Source: Pantoea agglomerans (lineage in GTDB: Bacteria > Pseudomonadota > Gammaproteobacteria > Enterobacterales > Enterobacteriaceae). From it: a DNA stretch of 64,000 bases. The stretch lies in NCBI RefSeq assembly GCF_021397715.1, contig NZ_CP090207.1:3410001-3474000 (forward strand), written 5' to 3'. Below are positions 1 through 10,856 of this stretch, piece after piece. The translations under genes were made by a program, and so were the position numbers. Each line of letters begins with the position of its first letter. Position 1 is the stretch's first letter. The notes beneath the pieces are model-generated. The model saw only the letters and a program-made list of their open reading frames with translations. It made no database searches and had not been told where the DNA came from.

Positions 1-82
1 TGAAACCCGCGAGTTACGCCTCGACCATATCGCCAGCTTCAGTCACCCTGAACTGGGAACGGTCGTTGTCAGCGCAGAATAA
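1..82 (+). CDS. rof: Rof (YaeO) Rho-binding antiterminator, 3' end only
   Basis: This is the C-terminal 26 codons of Rof, a small protein that binds the Rho hexamer and inhibits Rho-dependent termination. The visible frame reads ETRELRLDHIASFSHPELGT and ends in TAA at 80-82, closely matching the C-terminus of E. coli Rof. The gene is cut by the left edge of the window. Its position next to and opposite tilS is the same as in E. coli, apart from the cytochrome gene lying between them here. A GC-rich hairpin follows the stop. Confidence 0.88.
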   Translation, partial: ETRELRLDHIASFSHPELGTVVVSAE

Positions 83-94
83 TCCACGTTTTCC

Positions 95-121
95 GGGCGG
101 GACTTTCCCGCCCTCTTCCGT
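95..121. terminator. Probable terminator between rof and the cytochrome gene
   Basis: A perfect 8-bp stem (GGGCGGGA / TCCCGCCC, loop CTT, 95-113) lies between two convergent genes. It is followed by a pyrimidine-rich run on the plus strand (TCTTCCGTTT) and by a GGAAAAC stretch on the minus strand. It most likely ends rof; termination of the minus-strand cytochrome gene is less certain. Confidence 0.5.
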
Positions 122-122
122 T

Positions 123-434
123 TCAGGGTTGTAACGACCCGTAGTAGGCCGCCAAATCTGCCATATCGGCATCACTTAATCCCGCGACGAACGCTTTCAT
201 CACTTCAGCCTGCCCCCCGTTACGCTCACCTTTCTTATAAGCCTGCAGGGCATGTTCAAGATATTCAGCGTGTTGCCCGGCCAGATTGGGATAGAGCGGC
301 ACCGTGGCTTTTCCTGCTGCACCGTGACAGGCCATGCAGCTGGCTGCCTTCTGCGCCCCACTCTGCGCATCACCCGCCGCCCAGGCCGGTAGCGCGGCGG
401 CCACTAAACACGCCGCGATCCACGTTTTCATCAT
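123..434 (-). CDS. Small periplasmic c-type cytochrome (class I)
   Basis: This 103-residue protein has an N-terminal signal peptide ([18 protein letters not shown], cleavage likely after AWA). A single heme-attachment motif CMACH follows at about residues 33-37. Downstream Met residues (for example in VMKAF) could supply the sixth axial heme ligand. It is a soluble one-heme electron carrier of the cytochrome c553/c4-like type, expected in the periplasm after heme ligation by the Ccm system. Two adjacent ATG codons are available; the GGAG before them is better spaced for the second (431). The gene lies between rof and tilS, where E. coli has none, so it is accessory relative to E. coli. Its redox partner is unknown. 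Confidence 0.85.
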   Translation of the reverse strand: MMKTWIAACLVAAALPAWAAGDAQSGAQKAASCMACHGAAGKATVPLYPNLAGQHAEYLEHALQAYKKGERNGGQAEVMKAFVAGLSDADMADLAAYYGSLQP

Positions 435-449
435 TGCTCTCCTGCGTTT

Positions 450-1748
450 CTATTTCGAATGCCAGACAACCTGCCAGCCATCCGAATCGATGGCCGCGCC
501 CTCACGGGTAATGAAAAGATCCGGCGCGCAGATCAGCGTCTGGTTGTAAAAAATTAATGGAATCCGTTCGCGTTGCCACGGCGGAATGTGCAACGCCTGC
601 CACAGCTTCTTCATTTCCCGTCCGCCGCTACGCCCTGCCAGATGAACCTGGCCCTGCGCATGGAACCGCACGCTGATCTGCTCATCCGGCTGGGGAAGAC
701 GTAACGGGCGCTGGGCCTGGCTGGCCTGCAGCAGGCCAAGATTGTCCGGCAACGCCAGCGGCTGGCTAATATCGGGCCACGCCAGCTGGATATCGCGTAG
801 TGAGCTGAGCCGCGGCAGCCAGTAGAGCTGCTGGCGATAGCGTCGCAGTTCAGCCTGACCAGACTGCAGCCGCGGCTGGGCATCTTCGCGACTCGCCATC
901 ACTTCATGACGGATACGGTTCAGCGCATCGCGTGACGGCATCGATCCACCCTGCCCGGCAATCCAGCGGCGCAGCAGCGCATTGGCGCGCGCCTCACTCA
1001 TCGTCAGTAAAGGTGGAAAGTGTAAGCTGCCGTCGGGCTGAGTCAGTGCGGCGAGCTGTTCGGCCAGCAGCTCATCCAGCAACTGCTCCTGCTCAGCACA
1101 GAGTGCCGCGCTGCGCGCCGTCGCCTCGGCAAAATGGGGCCAGCGCTGACTCAGTTCCGGCAGCAGACGCTGGCGCAGAAAGTTACGGTCGTAGCGCAAA
1201 TCCTGGTTGCTCTCATCCTCAACCCACACCAGTTGATGCGTTCGGGCATAGTGCTCCAGTGACTGGCGGGAATGATTAAGCAACGGACGTAGCAGGCGAT
1301 GCGCGCCCAACATGCGGGATGGCGGCATCGCGGCTAAGCCCGCCGGACCACTGCCGCGCTTCAGCGCCAGCAAAAAGGTTTCGCACTGATCGTCGAGATG
1401 CTGGGCAGTGAGTAACGTTTCGCCAGGCTGTAGCGCCGCGCTCAGTGCCTGATAGCGGGCAGTGCGGGCGGCGGCTTCAATGCCGCTGTCGCGGCTATCG
1501 ATCCTGACCCGCAGCACCTCGCAAGGTAGCTGCCATTGCTGGCAGAGCGCCAGACAGTGCGCCGCCCAGCGATCGGCATTAGGACTCAGGCCGTGATGAA
1601 CATGCAGCGCCCGCAGGCGGGATTGAGGAGAGTGCTGCTGCCAGCGCCATGCCTGATGCAGCAGGACGGTGGAATCGAGTCCGCCACTGAACGCCACCAC
1701 CAGCGCGGCATCCGGTTGCAGCAAAGAATCAAGAGCGGACAAAGACAT
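450..1748 (-). CDS. tilS: tRNA(Ile)-lysidine synthetase
   Basis: TilS ligates lysine to C34 of the minor tRNA-Ile (anticodon CAU) in an ATP-dependent reaction, switching its decoding from AUG to AUA; it is essential in enterobacteria. The PP-loop signature SGGLDS is at residues 21-26 (VVAFSGGLDSTVLLH), followed by the N-type ATP-pyrophosphatase fold and the C-terminal tRNA-binding domains. The chosen ATG at 1748 gives 432 residues, the same length as E. coli TilS. The in-frame start at 1844 would add 32 residues unlike the family and overlap the upstream gene, so it was not used. It is probably transcribed with the VOC-family gene 52 bp upstream. Confidence 0.96.
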   Translation of the reverse strand: MSLSALDSLLQPDAALVVAFSGGLDSTVLLHQAWRWQQHSPQSRLRALHVHHGLSPNADRWAAHCLALCQQWQLPCEVLRVRIDSRDSGIEAAARTARYQALSAALQPGETLLTAQHLDDQCETFLLALKRGSGPAGLAAMPPSRMLGAHRLLRPLLNHSRQSLEHYARTHQLVWVEDESNQDLRYDRNFLRQRLLPELSQRWPHFAEATARSAALCAEQEQLLDELLAEQLAALTQPDGSLHFPPLLTMSEARANALLRRWIAGQGGSMPSRDALNRIRHEVMASREDAQPRLQSGQAELRRYRQQLYWLPRLSSLRDIQLAWPDISQPLALPDNLGLLQASQAQRPLRLPQPDEQISVRFHAQGQVHLAGRSGGREMKKLWQALHIPPWQRERIPLIFYNQTLICAPDLFITREGAAIDSDGWQVVWHSK

Positions 1749-1800
1749 GGTGCAATCCAGACAATCGGGCCACCGGATGTGGCCCACTGAGCGCGCTATT

Positions 1801-2190
1801 TTACGCCTGATAAAGCTCCAGCGGCAAACCATCTGGATCGGCAAAGAAGGTGCACTGTTTACCGGTCAGCTCATCAATTCGGATCGGTTCGCACACCACG
1901 CCTTTCTCCGCCAGCGTTGCGGCGGCGGCGGCGACATCCGGCACGGTAAACGCGAGGTGACGCAATCCGCAGGCTTCAGGATGACTGACCCGTGCCGGCG
2001 GCTCAGGGAAAGAGAAGAGTTCGATGGTGTACTGGCCCTGTAACGCCAGGTCCCCTTTCCAGGAGTCGCGCGCTTCGCGGTAATATTCGCCCATCAGGCT
2101 GAAGCCCAGCACGTCACAATAGAACGCTTTGCTGCGCTGATAATCTGACGCGATGATCGCAATGTGGTGGATAGCCGTTAACTGCAGCAT
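1801..2190 (-). CDS. gloA2: VOC-family protein YaeR/GloA2 (glyoxalase I fold)
   Basis: This 129-residue protein has the vicinal-oxygen-chelate fold: two beta-alpha-beta-beta-beta modules, beginning LTAIHHIAIIASDYQRSKAF and containing PEACGLRHLAF and the C-terminal DPDGLPLELYQ. His and Glu residues in these segments (HHIAI, LRHLAF, LELY) are the usual metal ligands. The family includes glyoxalase I and other metal-dependent lyases or isomerases. YaeR has been called glyoxalase-I-like, but its physiological substrate is not firmly established. It sits between ldcC and tilS as in E. coli. Confidence 0.88.
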   Translation of the reverse strand: MLQLTAIHHIAIIASDYQRSKAFYCDVLGFSLMGEYYREARDSWKGDLALQGQYTIELFSFPEPPARVSHPEACGLRHLAFTVPDVAAAAATLAEKGVVCEPIRIDELTGKQCTFFADPDGLPLELYQA

Positions 2191-2260
2191 TTCAATTCCT
2201 TAATTTCAGACGAGCGCCTACCTTACGCAGGCACCCGATAGCTGACAATCTACAAAGTTC

Positions 2261-4411
2261 TTAACTGGCGTCGTTTTTCAGCACCCGAACGCGATATTCC
2301 CCTTCGTCGGTCAGCGTGGCACCATGGATATCGGTTTCAAAGCCCGGATAGTGGCGGCCAATGCTGCACAGCATTAACAGGAAATCGAGTACCGCACGGC
2401 TCTGTTCCGTGATCATCTCACCCGGCATCACCAGCGGCACGCCCGGCGGATAGGGTAAAATCATGTTGGCTGACACCCGCCCGACCAGCTCGCTGATATC
2501 GACGGTTTCAATATTGCCTTTCACCTGCTGCTGGAAAGCCTGATGCGGCGTCATTTTCATCTCCGGCAACACATCAAACGCCTGCAGCATCAGACGCGGC
2601 AGATCGTGATGGCGGATCAGCTGATGGATGCCCTGCGCCAGCGTCTGGATCCGCATATTGCGATAGAAGTCGGGATCTTCAGCGTAGAGATCCGGCAGCA
2701 TATTTTTCACCCGCAAATTGAGATCGTAAGCGCGCTTGAACTCAGTCAGTCCGCGCAGCACGCTCATCGCTTTGGTTTTGTCGATGCCAATACTGAACAG
2801 GAACAGCAGGTTGTAAGGGCCGGTTTTCTCTACCACGATGCCGCGTTCATCCAGAAACTTCGCCACCAGCGCAGCCGGGATCCCCTCTTCGGCCATCTCA
2901 CCCAGTTCGCTCATACCCGGCGTCAGGATGGTGACCTTGATCGGATCGAGATACATGTGATCGCGATCGGCCTGGGTAAAGCCGTGCCACGCCTCGTCGC
3001 CAGGCTGGATCGGCCAGCACTGCGCCTCATCGATCTGTTCCGGCTGCCAGATATCAAAGAACCAGCTGTCAGACTCTTCACGCAGACGCTGGATCTCGCG
3101 GCGGAAATGCAGCGCGCGCTCTACCGAACGGTTGATCAGCCGCTTGCCCGGATTACCGCGCAGCATCGCCGCCGCGGTTTCAATCGACGAGACAATGGCG
3201 TAGTTCGGCGAAGTGGTGGTATGCATCATGTAGGCTTCGTTAAAGGTCTGCTCGTCGTAGTCGCCTTTAATATGAATCATCGACGCCTGTGAAAAGGCCG
3301 CCAGCAGCTTGTGGGTCGACTGGGTTTCGTACACCACTTTGCCCGGAATACGTTCGCCGCTCATGCCGCTTTTACCGGCGTAAATCGGGTGAAAATTGGT
3401 ATAGGGCACCCAGGCGGAATCAAAGTGAATCGACGGCACATCCAGCGTCTCTTTAATGTACTGGGTGTTATAGAGCAGGCCGTCATAGGTCGAGTTAGTG
3501 ATCACCGCATGGACCGGCCAGCTGGCACGTTCCGTGGCCGCGACTTTCTGTGTGATGCTGGCGCGGGTAAATTCCTGTTTTGGAATCCCGCCAAGAATAC
3601 CCAGCGCGTTGCGGGTCGGCTTCAGCCAGATCGGGATCAGATCGCTCATCATCAGCAGATGCGTCAGAGACTTGTGGCAGTTACGGTCGATCAATACCGT
3701 GCTACCGGCCGGTGCCGCATACATGCCGACAATTTTATTTGAGGTCGAGGTGCCGTTGGTCACCATGTAACTTTGCTCCGCGCCAAAGGTGCGCGCCACA
3801 TACTCTTCCGCTTCCAGATGCGGACCGGTGTGATCGAGCAGCGAGCCCAGTTCAGTCACTGAGATCGAGATATCGGACTTCAGGGTATTCGCGCCGAAGA
3901 AATCGTAGAACAGGCAGCCGACCGGACTTTTCTGGAAGGCGGTCCCCGCCATGTGACCGGGCGTGCAGAAGGTATATTTCCCCTCTTTGACATAGGTGAA
4001 CAGCGCTTTGGTCAGCGGCGGCGTAATGTGGTCAATGTAGTCATCGGTGTACTGGCGGATATGCAGCGCGATATCGTCGGCGGCATTGAGCGCGTATTCA
4101 AAGAAGTGCAGCGGCATCCGCATCTCATTGATGCTGATATCCATCTGCGAATGGGTGTTGATGAAAGCATAGAGCGGCAGGTATTCGTTGAGCTGATTGA
4201 TCTCGCCACAGAGTTCCGGGCTGTTATGCGCGTCCCAGTCGAAGATCACGCCGCTGATACGCGGATTGTGTTCAATCAGTTTCAGAAGATCGTCGCTGTT
4301 TTTTGGGTAAAGTAGCTGAAAACCCTGCAGATTTAATGCCGCGTCGAGTTCACGCAACGGCTCATCTTTATAAAACACGCCGTGCGCGCCCATGATCGCC
4401 AGAATATTCAA
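2261..4411 (-). CDS. ldcC: Constitutive lysine decarboxylase LdcC
   Basis: LdcC is a cytosolic PLP enzyme that converts L-lysine to cadaverine and CO2. The 716-residue protein has the family layout: an N-terminal wing domain (MNILAIMGAHGVFYKDE), a PLP-binding core with the Schiff-base lysine in STHKLLAAFSQ (about residue 367), and a C-terminal domain. Position between accA and yaeR identifies it as the LdcC orthologue rather than CadA; no cadB antiporter is adjacent. The start codon is TTG at 4409-4411, preceded by a strong GGGAGGTG; no ATG fits the family N-terminus. The gap to accA holds a terminator, so ldcC is probably transcribed from its own promoter. Confidence 0.94.
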   Translation of the reverse strand: MNILAIMGAHGVFYKDEPLRELDAALNLQGFQLLYPKNSDDLLKLIEHNPRISGVIFDWDAHNSPELCGEINQLNEYLPLYAFINTHSQMDISINEMRMPLHFFEYALNAADDIALHIRQYTDDYIDHITPPLTKALFTYVKEGKYTFCTPGHMAGTAFQKSPVGCLFYDFFGANTLKSDISISVTELGSLLDHTGPHLEAEEYVARTFGAEQSYMVTNGTSTSNKIVGMYAAPAGSTVLIDRNCHKSLTHLLMMSDLIPIWLKPTRNALGILGGIPKQEFTRASITQKVAATERASWPVHAVITNSTYDGLLYNTQYIKETLDVPSIHFDSAWVPYTNFHPIYAGKSGMSGERIPGKVVYETQSTHKLLAAFSQASMIHIKGDYDEQTFNEAYMMHTTTSPNYAIVSSIETAAAMLRGNPGKRLINRSVERALHFRREIQRLREESDSWFFDIWQPEQIDEAQCWPIQPGDEAWHGFTQADRDHMYLDPIKVTILTPGMSELGEMAEEGIPAALVAKFLDERGIVVEKTGPYNLLFLFSIGIDKTKAMSVLRGLTEFKRAYDLNLRVKNMLPDLYAEDPDFYRNMRIQTLAQGIHQLIRHHDLPRLMLQAFDVLPEMKMTPHQAFQQQVKGNIETVDISELVGRVSANMILPYPPGVPLVMPGEMITEQSRAVLDFLLMLCSIGRHYPGFETDIHGATLTDEGEYRVRVLKNDAS

Positions 4412-4552
4412 TGCTCACCTCCCTTTGTCGTGGCATCGGATAAGCATATACGCTAACCGATTGAAGGTGTAGCCAGCCGGCAAGCCACCTGCCGGATGAA
4501 CAGCATGAAGGCGCAACGGTGGGCATTAAACAGACAGGAGAGGCTGGCGGCA

Positions 4553-4584
4553 TAAAAAAAGCGGACCGGAGTCCGCTTTTTTAG
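4553..4584. terminator. Rho-independent terminator downstream of accA
   Basis: A perfect stem AGCGGAC / GTCCGCT with a CGGA tetraloop (4560-4577) is flanked by A and T runs on both sides. On the minus strand it ends in a T run after accA and would close the accA end of the large cluster. The symmetry means it could also work in the other direction. Confidence 0.85.
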
Positions 4585-4602
4585 CTATCTACCTAATCAG
4601 AA

Positions 4603-5559
4603 TCAGGCGTAGCCGTAGCTCATCAGGCGCTGATAACGACGATCCAGCAGCTCTTCCGTGCTCAGGCCGTCGAGATCGGCCAGGTCGGCCAGCAGCTGCT
4701 GTTTCAGCGACTGCGCCATATCGACCGGATGACGGTGCGCTCCACCCAACGGCTCAGGAATTACCGAGTCGATCAGCTTCAGTTCTTTCAGACGGTGAGC
4801 GGTAATGCCCATCGCTTCCGCAGCCAGAGGCGCTTTATCGGCGCTCTTCCACAGAATCGAGGCGCAGCCTTCCGGTGAAATCACTGAATAGGTGCTGTAC
4901 TGCAGCATGTTAACTTTATCGCCCACGCCAATCGCCAGCGCACCACCAGAACCGCCTTCACCAATTACGGTACAGATGACCGGCACTTTCAGGCCAGACA
5001 TCTCACGCAGGTTGCGCGCAATAGCTTCTGACTGACCACGCTCTTCGGCACCCACGCCCGGATAGGCGCCAGGAGTATCGATGAAAGTGATGATGGGCAT
5101 TTTAAAGCGTTCAGCCATCTCCATCAGGCGCAGCGCTTTGCGGTAGCCTTCCGGTGCTGGCATGCCGAAGTTACGGCGAATTTTCTCTTTGGTTTCACGC
5201 CCTTTCTGGTGACCGATGATCATCACCGGACGGCCATCAAGACGCGCAATACCGCCGACAATCGCTTTGTCATCCGCATAAGCACGGTCGCCCGCCAGCT
5301 CATCGAAATCGTCGAACGCGTTACGGACGTAGTCAAAGGTATAAGGACGCAAAGGATGGCGCGCCAGTTGGGCGATTTGCCATGCGCCTAAGTCGGCGAA
5401 GATTTTACGGGTCAGCTCAACGCTTTTTTCGCGCAGGCGCTGAACTTCTTCGTCCAGATTAACGTGTTTATCATCCTGACGGCCAATCGAGGTCAGCGAA
5501 TCGATCTTCGCTTCCAGTTCTGCGATCGGCTGTTCAAAATCCAGGTAATTAAGACTCAT
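4603..5559 (-). CDS. accA: Acetyl-CoA carboxylase carboxyltransferase, alpha subunit
   Basis: AccA and AccD form the heterotetrameric carboxyltransferase that moves the carboxyl group from carboxybiotin-BCCP to acetyl-CoA, giving malonyl-CoA for fatty-acid synthesis. The 318-residue protein starts [19 protein letters not shown] and contains the crotonase-like core with conserved segments [20 protein letters not shown] and the Gly-rich [17 protein letters not shown]. It is almost the same length as E. coli AccA (319). It lies 12 bp downstream of dnaE and is the last gene of the cluster before the terminator. Confidence 0.97.
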   Translation of the reverse strand: MSLNYLDFEQPIAELEAKIDSLTSIGRQDDKHVNLDEEVQRLREKSVELTRKIFADLGAWQIAQLARHPLRPYTFDYVRNAFDDFDELAGDRAYADDKAIVGGIARLDGRPVMIIGHQKGRETKEKIRRNFGMPAPEGYRKALRLMEMAERFKMPIITFIDTPGAYPGVGAEERGQSEAIARNLREMSGLKVPVICTVIGEGGSGGALAIGVGDKVNMLQYSTYSVISPEGCASILWKSADKAPLAAEAMGITAHRLKELKLIDSVIPEPLGGAHRHPVDMAQSLKQQLLADLADLDGLSTEELLDRRYQRLMSYGYA

Positions 5560-5571
5560 AATGTTCCTGTT

Positions 5572-8500
5572 TTAGTCAAACTCCAGTTCCACCTGCTCCG
5601 ATCCAATCAACGAGCGCAGATCGTTAAGTAAACGATCGCTGGGCGAAATTCGCCACGCTGCACCAAAGCGCAGCTTCGCTCGCGCGTCGGCTCTCTGATA
5701 GTAGAGATGCACCGGAATGGTCCCTGAGCGATGAGGTTCCAGGGACTGACGGAGTCGGTTTAATAGCTGGTCATCAATTTGCCTGTCCGTCAGCGAGATA
5801 GCAAGTCCGCGCGCGTATTTTTCGCGCGCTTCGTCGATGTCCATGACTTCCCGGGCGGTCATTTTAAGGCCGCCGCTGAAGTCATCAAAGCTGACCTGTC
5901 CGCTGACGATCAGGATACGGTCTTTCTCCAGCAACTGCTGGTATTTGTCTAACGCATCGGTAAATAACATCACCTCAAGACGGCCGGAACGGTCGTCCAG
6001 AGTACAGATACCAATTCGGTTGCCGCGTTTGGTCACCATTACGCGTGCAGCGATCACCAGACCGGCCGCGACGGTAATTTTACCGCGATCGGTAGGATGC
6101 ATATCTTTCAGCCGTACCCCGCCGACATAACGCTCAATTTCTTTCAGATACTGATTGATCGGGTGGCCGGTCAGATATAACCCCAGCGTTTCCCGTTCGC
6201 CATCGAGCTGAACCTGTTCTGGCCACGGCGTCACGCTGGCGTAGGATTTCTCAACCTGCTCCGGCTCCTCGGCCAGCACGCCGAACATGTCAGCCTGACC
6301 AATCGCTTCCGCTTTGGCGTGCTGATCGGCGGCTTTCAGCGCGTCACTGAGTGAACTCATCAGCGCGGCGCGGTGCGGTCCGAGACGATCGAAGGCGCCA
6401 GACATGATCAATTTTTCCATCACCCGGCGGTTGATCTTTTTGGTGTCGGTTCGGGCGCAGAGATCAAACAGTTCGCGGAAGTAACCGCCTTCGTTACGGG
6501 CATCAATGATCGCTTCGATCGGGCCTTCGCCGACGCCTTTGATCGCGCCGATACCGTAGACGATCTCGCCCGCTTCATTGACGTGGAACTGATAGAGACC
6601 GGAGTTGATGTCTGGCGGCAGCACTTTCAGTCCCATGCGCCAGCATTCATCCACCAGACCCACCACCTTCTCGGTGTTGTCCATGTCAGCGGTCATGACC
6701 GCCGCCATAAATTCGGCCGGATAGTGCGCTTTCAGCCACAGCGTCTGATAAGAAACCAGCGCATAGGCGGCGGAGTGTGACTTGTTAAAGCCATAGCCTG
6801 CAAATTTTTCTACCAGATCGAAGATTTTCATCGACAGTTCGCCGTCGATGCCCATTCTTTCCGCACCGTCCCGGAATACCGAACGCTGCTTGGCCATCTC
6901 TTCCGGTTTCTTTTTACCCATCGCACGGCGCAACATATCCGCGCCGCCCAGGGTATAACCGGAGAGAACCTGGGCGATCTGCATCACCTGTTCCTGATAG
7001 AGGATGATGCCGTAGGTTGGTTCCAGTACCGGCTTCAGGCTTTCGTGCTGCCACTGAATATCCGGATAGGAGATCGCTTCACGACCATGTTTACGGTCGA
7101 TGAAGTTATCCACCATGCCGGACTGCAGCGGACCGGGACGGAACAGCGCCACCAGGGCGATCATATCTTCGAAGCAGTCAGGCTTCAGACGCTTGATCAG
7201 ATCCTTCATGCCGCGTGATTCCAGCTGGAACACCGCGGTGGTTTCCGAGCGCTGCAGCATGTCGAAGCTTTTCTTGTCATCCAGCGGGATGGCGGCGATA
7301 TCGATCGGCTCCAGGCCCTGCTTTTCCCGGCGCGGGTTGATCATCTTCAGCGCCCAGTCGATGATGGTCAGCGTACGCAGGCCGAGGAAGTCAAACTTCA
7401 CCAGCCCGGCATATTCCACATCATTCTTATCGAACTGGGTGACCGGAAACTGGCCGTGCTCATCGCAATATAGCGGTGCGAAATCGGTAATTTTGGTCGG
7501 CGCAATCACCACGCCACCGGCATGTTTACCGGCGTTACGCGTGACGCCTTCCAGCTTACGCGCCATATCAATCAGCGCTTTCACCTCTTCATCCGCGTCA
7601 TACATGGCCGGCAGCTGCGGCTCCGCGATAAAGGCTTTTTCCAGCGTCATGCCCGGATCGGGTGGGATCAGTTTTGAAATGCGATCGACGAAACCGTAAG
7701 GATGCCCCAGTACGCGGCCCACATCGCGGATCACCGCTTTCGCCGCCATAGTACCAAAGGTGATGATCTGGGAAACCGCTTCGCGTCCGTACATGTCAGC
7801 GACATGCTCAATCACCTGATCGCGCTTTTCCATACAGAAATCGACGTCGAAATCGGGCATCGACACACGTTCCGGGTTAAGGAAACGTTCGAACAGCAGG
7901 TCAAATTCCAGCGGATCGATATCCGTGATCTTCAGGGCGTACGCCACCAGCGAGCCGGCACCAGAGCCACGGCCCGGTCCGACCGGTACGCCGTTATCTT
8001 TCGACCACTGGATAAACTCCATCACGATCAGGAAGTAGCCTGGGAAACCCATCTGGTTGATAACGTTGAGTTCAATCTCCAGACGTTCATCATATTCCGG
8101 GCGTTTCTCTGCGCGTTCCGCTTCATCGGGGAACAGGAAAGCCAGACGATCTTCCAGTCCTTCACGCGACTTCACCACCAGATAATCTTCGGTGGTCATG
8201 TCGCCGGTCGGGAATTGTGGCAGGAAATACTCACCCAACCGGACGGTAACATTACAACGCTTAGCAATCTCTACGCTGTTTTCCAGCGCTTCGGGGATGT
8301 CCGAAAACAGCTCGCACATCTCCGCTTCGCTGCGCATATATTGCTGAGGACTGTAGTTGCGTGGACGTTTTGGATCGTCCAGCGTGTAGCCATCGTGGAT
8401 GGCAACGCGGATTTCATGGGCGTCGAAATCCTCTTCATTAATGAAGCAGACTTCGTTGGTGGCGACGACCGGTACGCCTTCTGCGATTGCCAGTTCAACC

Positions 8501-9054
8501 GCCGCATGCAGGTAGCTCTCTTCATCCTGACGACCGGTGCGCACCAGTTCCAGATAGTAGCGATCGGCAAAATGCTGCTGATAAAACGCCAGACACTGCG
8601 AAACCAGCGCCGTATTGCCACGCAGCAGGCTGCGTCCCACATCGCCGCGACGTCCGCCCGACAGCAGGATCAATCCCTCGTTTAACTCCACCAGCCAGTC
8701 ACGATCGATGATCGGTCCGGCCACGCCATAACCTCGCTGATAGGCGCGGGAAATCAATAGCGTCAGGTTCTGATAACCGGTGTTGTTAGCGGCCAGTACC
8801 GTCAGCTGGGTTAACTCATCCCCCATCAGTTCGCTGGCGACGTTGAAGTCGGCGCCAATGATCGGCTTGATCCCTGCGCCGTGCGCGCCACCGTAGAATT
8901 TCACCAATCCACACAGGTTAGTAAAATCGGTAATCGCCATCGCCGGCATACCCAGGGCAGCCGCCTTCTTGATCAGCGGCCCGGTTTTCGCCAGGCCATC
9001 AACCATCGAATAGTCACTGTGGACACGCAGATGTATAAAACGGGGTTCAGCCAT
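5572..9054 (-). CDS. dnaE: DNA polymerase III alpha subunit
   Basis: DnaE is the replicative polymerase subunit of the Pol III holoenzyme. The 1160-residue protein has an N-terminal PHP domain ([20 protein letters not shown]), then the C-family polymerase core. The catalytic Asp pair is in PDFDVDF (about residue 400) and the third Asp in the FDFLGLRTL region (about 555). A HhH segment, the internal clamp-binding motif QADMF (about residue 920), an OB fold ([20 protein letters not shown]) and a C-terminal tau-binding region follow. Length equals E. coli DnaE. It sits between rnhB and accA, as in other enterobacteria. Confidence 0.98.
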   Translation of the reverse strand: MAEPRFIHLRVHSDYSMVDGLAKTGPLIKKAAALGMPAMAITDFTNLCGLVKFYGGAHGAGIKPIIGADFNVASELMGDELTQLTVLAANNTGYQNLTLLISRAYQRGYGVAGPIIDRDWLVELNEGLILLSGGRRGDVGRSLLRGNTALVSQCLAFYQQHFADRYYLELVRTGRQDEESYLHAAVELAIAEGVPVVATNEVCFINEEDFDAHEIRVAIHDGYTLDDPKRPRNYSPQQYMRSEAEMCELFSDIPEALENSVEIAKRCNVTVRLGEYFLPQFPTGDMTTEDYLVVKSREGLEDRLAFLFPDEAERAEKRPEYDERLEIELNVINQMGFPGYFLIVMEFIQWSKDNGVPVGPGRGSGAGSLVAYALKITDIDPLEFDLLFERFLNPERVSMPDFDVDFCMEKRDQVIEHVADMYGREAVSQIITFGTMAAKAVIRDVGRVLGHPYGFVDRISKLIPPDPGMTLEKAFIAEPQLPAMYDADEEVKALIDMARKLEGVTRNAGKHAGGVVIAPTKITDFAPLYCDEHGQFPVTQFDKNDVEYAGLVKFDFLGLRTLTIIDWALKMINPRREKQGLEPIDIAAIPLDDKKSFDMLQRSETTAVFQLESRGMKDLIKRLKPDCFEDMIALVALFRPGPLQSGMVDNFIDRKHGREAISYPDIQWQHESLKPVLEPTYGIILYQEQVMQIAQVLSGYTLGGADMLRRAMGKKKPEEMAKQRSVFRDGAERMGIDGELSMKIFDLVEKFAGYGFNKSHSAAYALVSYQTLWLKAHYPAEFMAAVMTADMDNTEKVVGLVDECWRMGLKVLPPDINSGLYQFHVNEAGEIVYGIGAIKGVGEGPIEAIIDARNEGGYFRELFDLCARTDTKKINRRVMEKLIMSGAFDRLGPHRAALMSSLSDALKAADQHAKAEAIGQADMFGVLAEEPEQVEKSYASVTPWPEQVQLDGERETLGLYLTGHPINQYLKEIERYVGGVRLKDMHPTDRGKITVAAGLVIAARVMVTKRGNRIGICTLDDRSGRLEVMLFTDALDKYQQLLEKDRILIVSGQVSFDDFSGGLKMTAREVMDIDEAREKYARGLAISLTDRQIDDQLLNRLRQSLEPHRSGTIPVHLYYQRADARAKLRFGAAWRISPSDRLLNDLRSLIGSEQVELEFD

Positions 9055-9082
9055 ATCAGTTTCCGGTTAAAACAGTGTCAGG

Positions 9083-9712
9083 CTATTTAAGCGTAAGGGG
9101 CTGGCGGGCTGCCAGTACGTCGGCATCAATCAGCGCGTTGCGTACCGGAGCAAAACTGCGACGGTGGTGCGGCGTGGCGCCATACTGCGTCAATTTTTCC
9201 ATGTGCAGCGCCGTCGGATAACCTTTGTGCTGCGCGAAACCATACTGCGGGAACAGCAGATCGAGTTCCGCCATCTCACGGTCACGCGTCACTTTGGCGA
9301 TGATGGAGGCGGCGCTAATCTCTGCGACCAGGCTATCCCCTTTCACCACCGCCTGCGACGGCATCGGCAGCGCCGGACAGCGGTTACCGTCAATCAGCAC
9401 GTAGTCCGGCAGAATGTGCAGACCGGCGACCGCGCGCTGCATTGCCAGCATGGTGGCGTGCAAAATGTTCAGCTGGTCAATTTCTTCCGGTTCCGCACGA
9501 CCCAGACTCCAGGCCAGCGCTTTTTCTTTAATTTCGTCATACAGCGCCAGCCGGCGTTTTTCTGACAATTTTTTCGAATCCGCCAGGCCAACGATCGGCT
9601 TCGCCGGATCGAGGATCACTGCGGCAGTGACGACCGCGCCGACCAGCGGCCCGCGCCCTACTTCGTCCACGCCGGCAATCAGCCCGGCAGCAGGATAGAT
9701 AAAATCAGGCAT
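9083..9712 (-). CDS. rnhB: Ribonuclease HII
   Basis: RNase HII cleaves the RNA strand of RNA-DNA hybrids and starts removal of single misincorporated ribonucleotides. The protein begins [20 protein letters not shown]; the catalytic motif DEVGRG is near residue 15, and further acidic residues lie in [10 protein letters not shown] and in the LIDGNRCP segment. The ATG at 9712 gives 209 residues and overlaps the end of lpxB by 8 nt, suggesting translational coupling. An upstream in-frame start would add 23 residues unlike the family and was rejected. dnaE follows after 28 bp. Confidence 0.95.
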   Translation of the reverse strand: MPDFIYPAAGLIAGVDEVGRGPLVGAVVTAAVILDPAKPIVGLADSKKLSEKRRLALYDEIKEKALAWSLGRAEPEEIDQLNILHATMLAMQRAVAGLHILPDYVLIDGNRCPALPMPSQAVVKGDSLVAEISAASIIAKVTRDREMAELDLLFPQYGFAQHKGYPTALHMEKLTQYGATPHHRRSFAPVRNALIDADVLAARQPLTLK

Positions 9713-10853
9713 TGGCCAGCTCCAGTACCGCATCCGCCGCTTGTTCATCGGCGTTCCAGCGGATCTGTTGATGTAATTCATGAAACGTCTGCAGCAGAGT
9801 GTCGCGCTCAGGCCCGGCGTGCAGCAGCGGATCTAAGGCGGCTGCCAGCGCATCCGGCTGACATTCATCCTGCAGCAACTCGGTCACCAGCTCGCGCCCG
9901 GCCAGCAGGTTGGGGAGCGAAACGTAGGGCGTTTTCACCAGCCGCTTCGCCAGCCAGAAGGTAGCAGGCTTCATCCGGTAACCGACCACCATCGGGCATT
10001 TTGCCAGCATGCATTCGAGTGCGGCAGTGCCGGACGCCAGTAATGCGGCGTCGCTCGCAATCATCGCTTCACGCCCGTGACCATCTAACAGATGCATCGG
10101 GAGTTCAGGTGCCACTTCGGCTTTGATTTTCTCAAACTGCTCGCGGCGTCGGGCGTTAACCAGCGGCACCACAATCTCCAGCGCCGGATAGTGCTGACGC
10201 AGTCGCTGGGCGGTTCTGAGAAAATCACCGCTGAGCATCTCCACTTCTGCACCGCGACTGCCAGGCAGCAGCGCCAGGCAGAGCGCATCATCGGCAATCG
10301 CCAGGTGACGGCGCGCGGCCAGCTTATCGGGTTGCAGCGGCATTGCATCCGCCATGGTATGGCCGATAAAGCGACAGGGGACGTTATAACGATCGTAGAA
10401 GGCTTTTTCAAACGGCAGAAACGCCAGCACCAGATCGGTGTTACGGCCAATCTTAAACACGCGCTTTTGCCGCCATGCCCAGACGGACGGGCTGACGTAG
10501 TGGATAGTGCGAATGCCCGCGCGCTTGAGGTTGCCTTCCAGCGTGATATTGAAATCGGGCGCATCGATACCGACGAACACATCCGGTTGCAGTTCGGTAA
10601 AGCGCTGAGTCAGATCGCGGCGGATGGTCAGCAGGCGTCGCAGCCGGCCCAGCACTTCAACAATGCCCATCACCGCCAGTTCTTCCATCTCGTACCAGGC
10701 TTCGCAGCCTTCCGCCTGCATCAGCGGACCGGCTACGCCGACAAAGCGAGCCTCAGGATGGCGCGCTTTTAACGCGCGGATCAGACCGGCACCAAGAATA
10801 TCGCCGGAGGTTTCTCCGGCGACCAGGGCAATCGTTAAGGGACGCGCTGACAT
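9705..10853 (-). CDS. lpxB: Lipid-A-disaccharide synthase
   Basis: LpxB is a peripheral inner-membrane glycosyltransferase (GT19) that condenses UDP-2,3-diacylglucosamine with 2,3-diacylglucosamine-1-phosphate (lipid X) to form the lipid A disaccharide. The 382 residues include the N-terminal [13 protein letters not shown], the segment GIDAPDFN and the C-terminal [16 protein letters not shown], all typical of the family. Length equals E. coli LpxB. It starts 3 bp after lpxA and overlaps rnhB, so these genes form one transcription unit. Confidence 0.97.
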   Translation of the reverse strand: MSARPLTIALVAGETSGDILGAGLIRALKARHPEARFVGVAGPLMQAEGCEAWYEMEELAVMGIVEVLGRLRRLLTIRRDLTQRFTELQPDVFVGIDAPDFNITLEGNLKRAGIRTIHYVSPSVWAWRQKRVFKIGRNTDLVLAFLPFEKAFYDRYNVPCRFIGHTMADAMPLQPDKLAARRHLAIADDALCLALLPGSRGAEVEMLSGDFLRTAQRLRQHYPALEIVVPLVNARRREQFEKIKAEVAPELPMHLLDGHGREAMIASDAALLASGTAALECMLAKCPMVVGYRMKPATFWLAKRLVKTPYVSLPNLLAGRELVTELLQDECQPDALAAALDPLLHAGPERDTLLQTFHELHQQIRWNADEQAADAVLELANA

Positions 10854-10856
10854 GGA

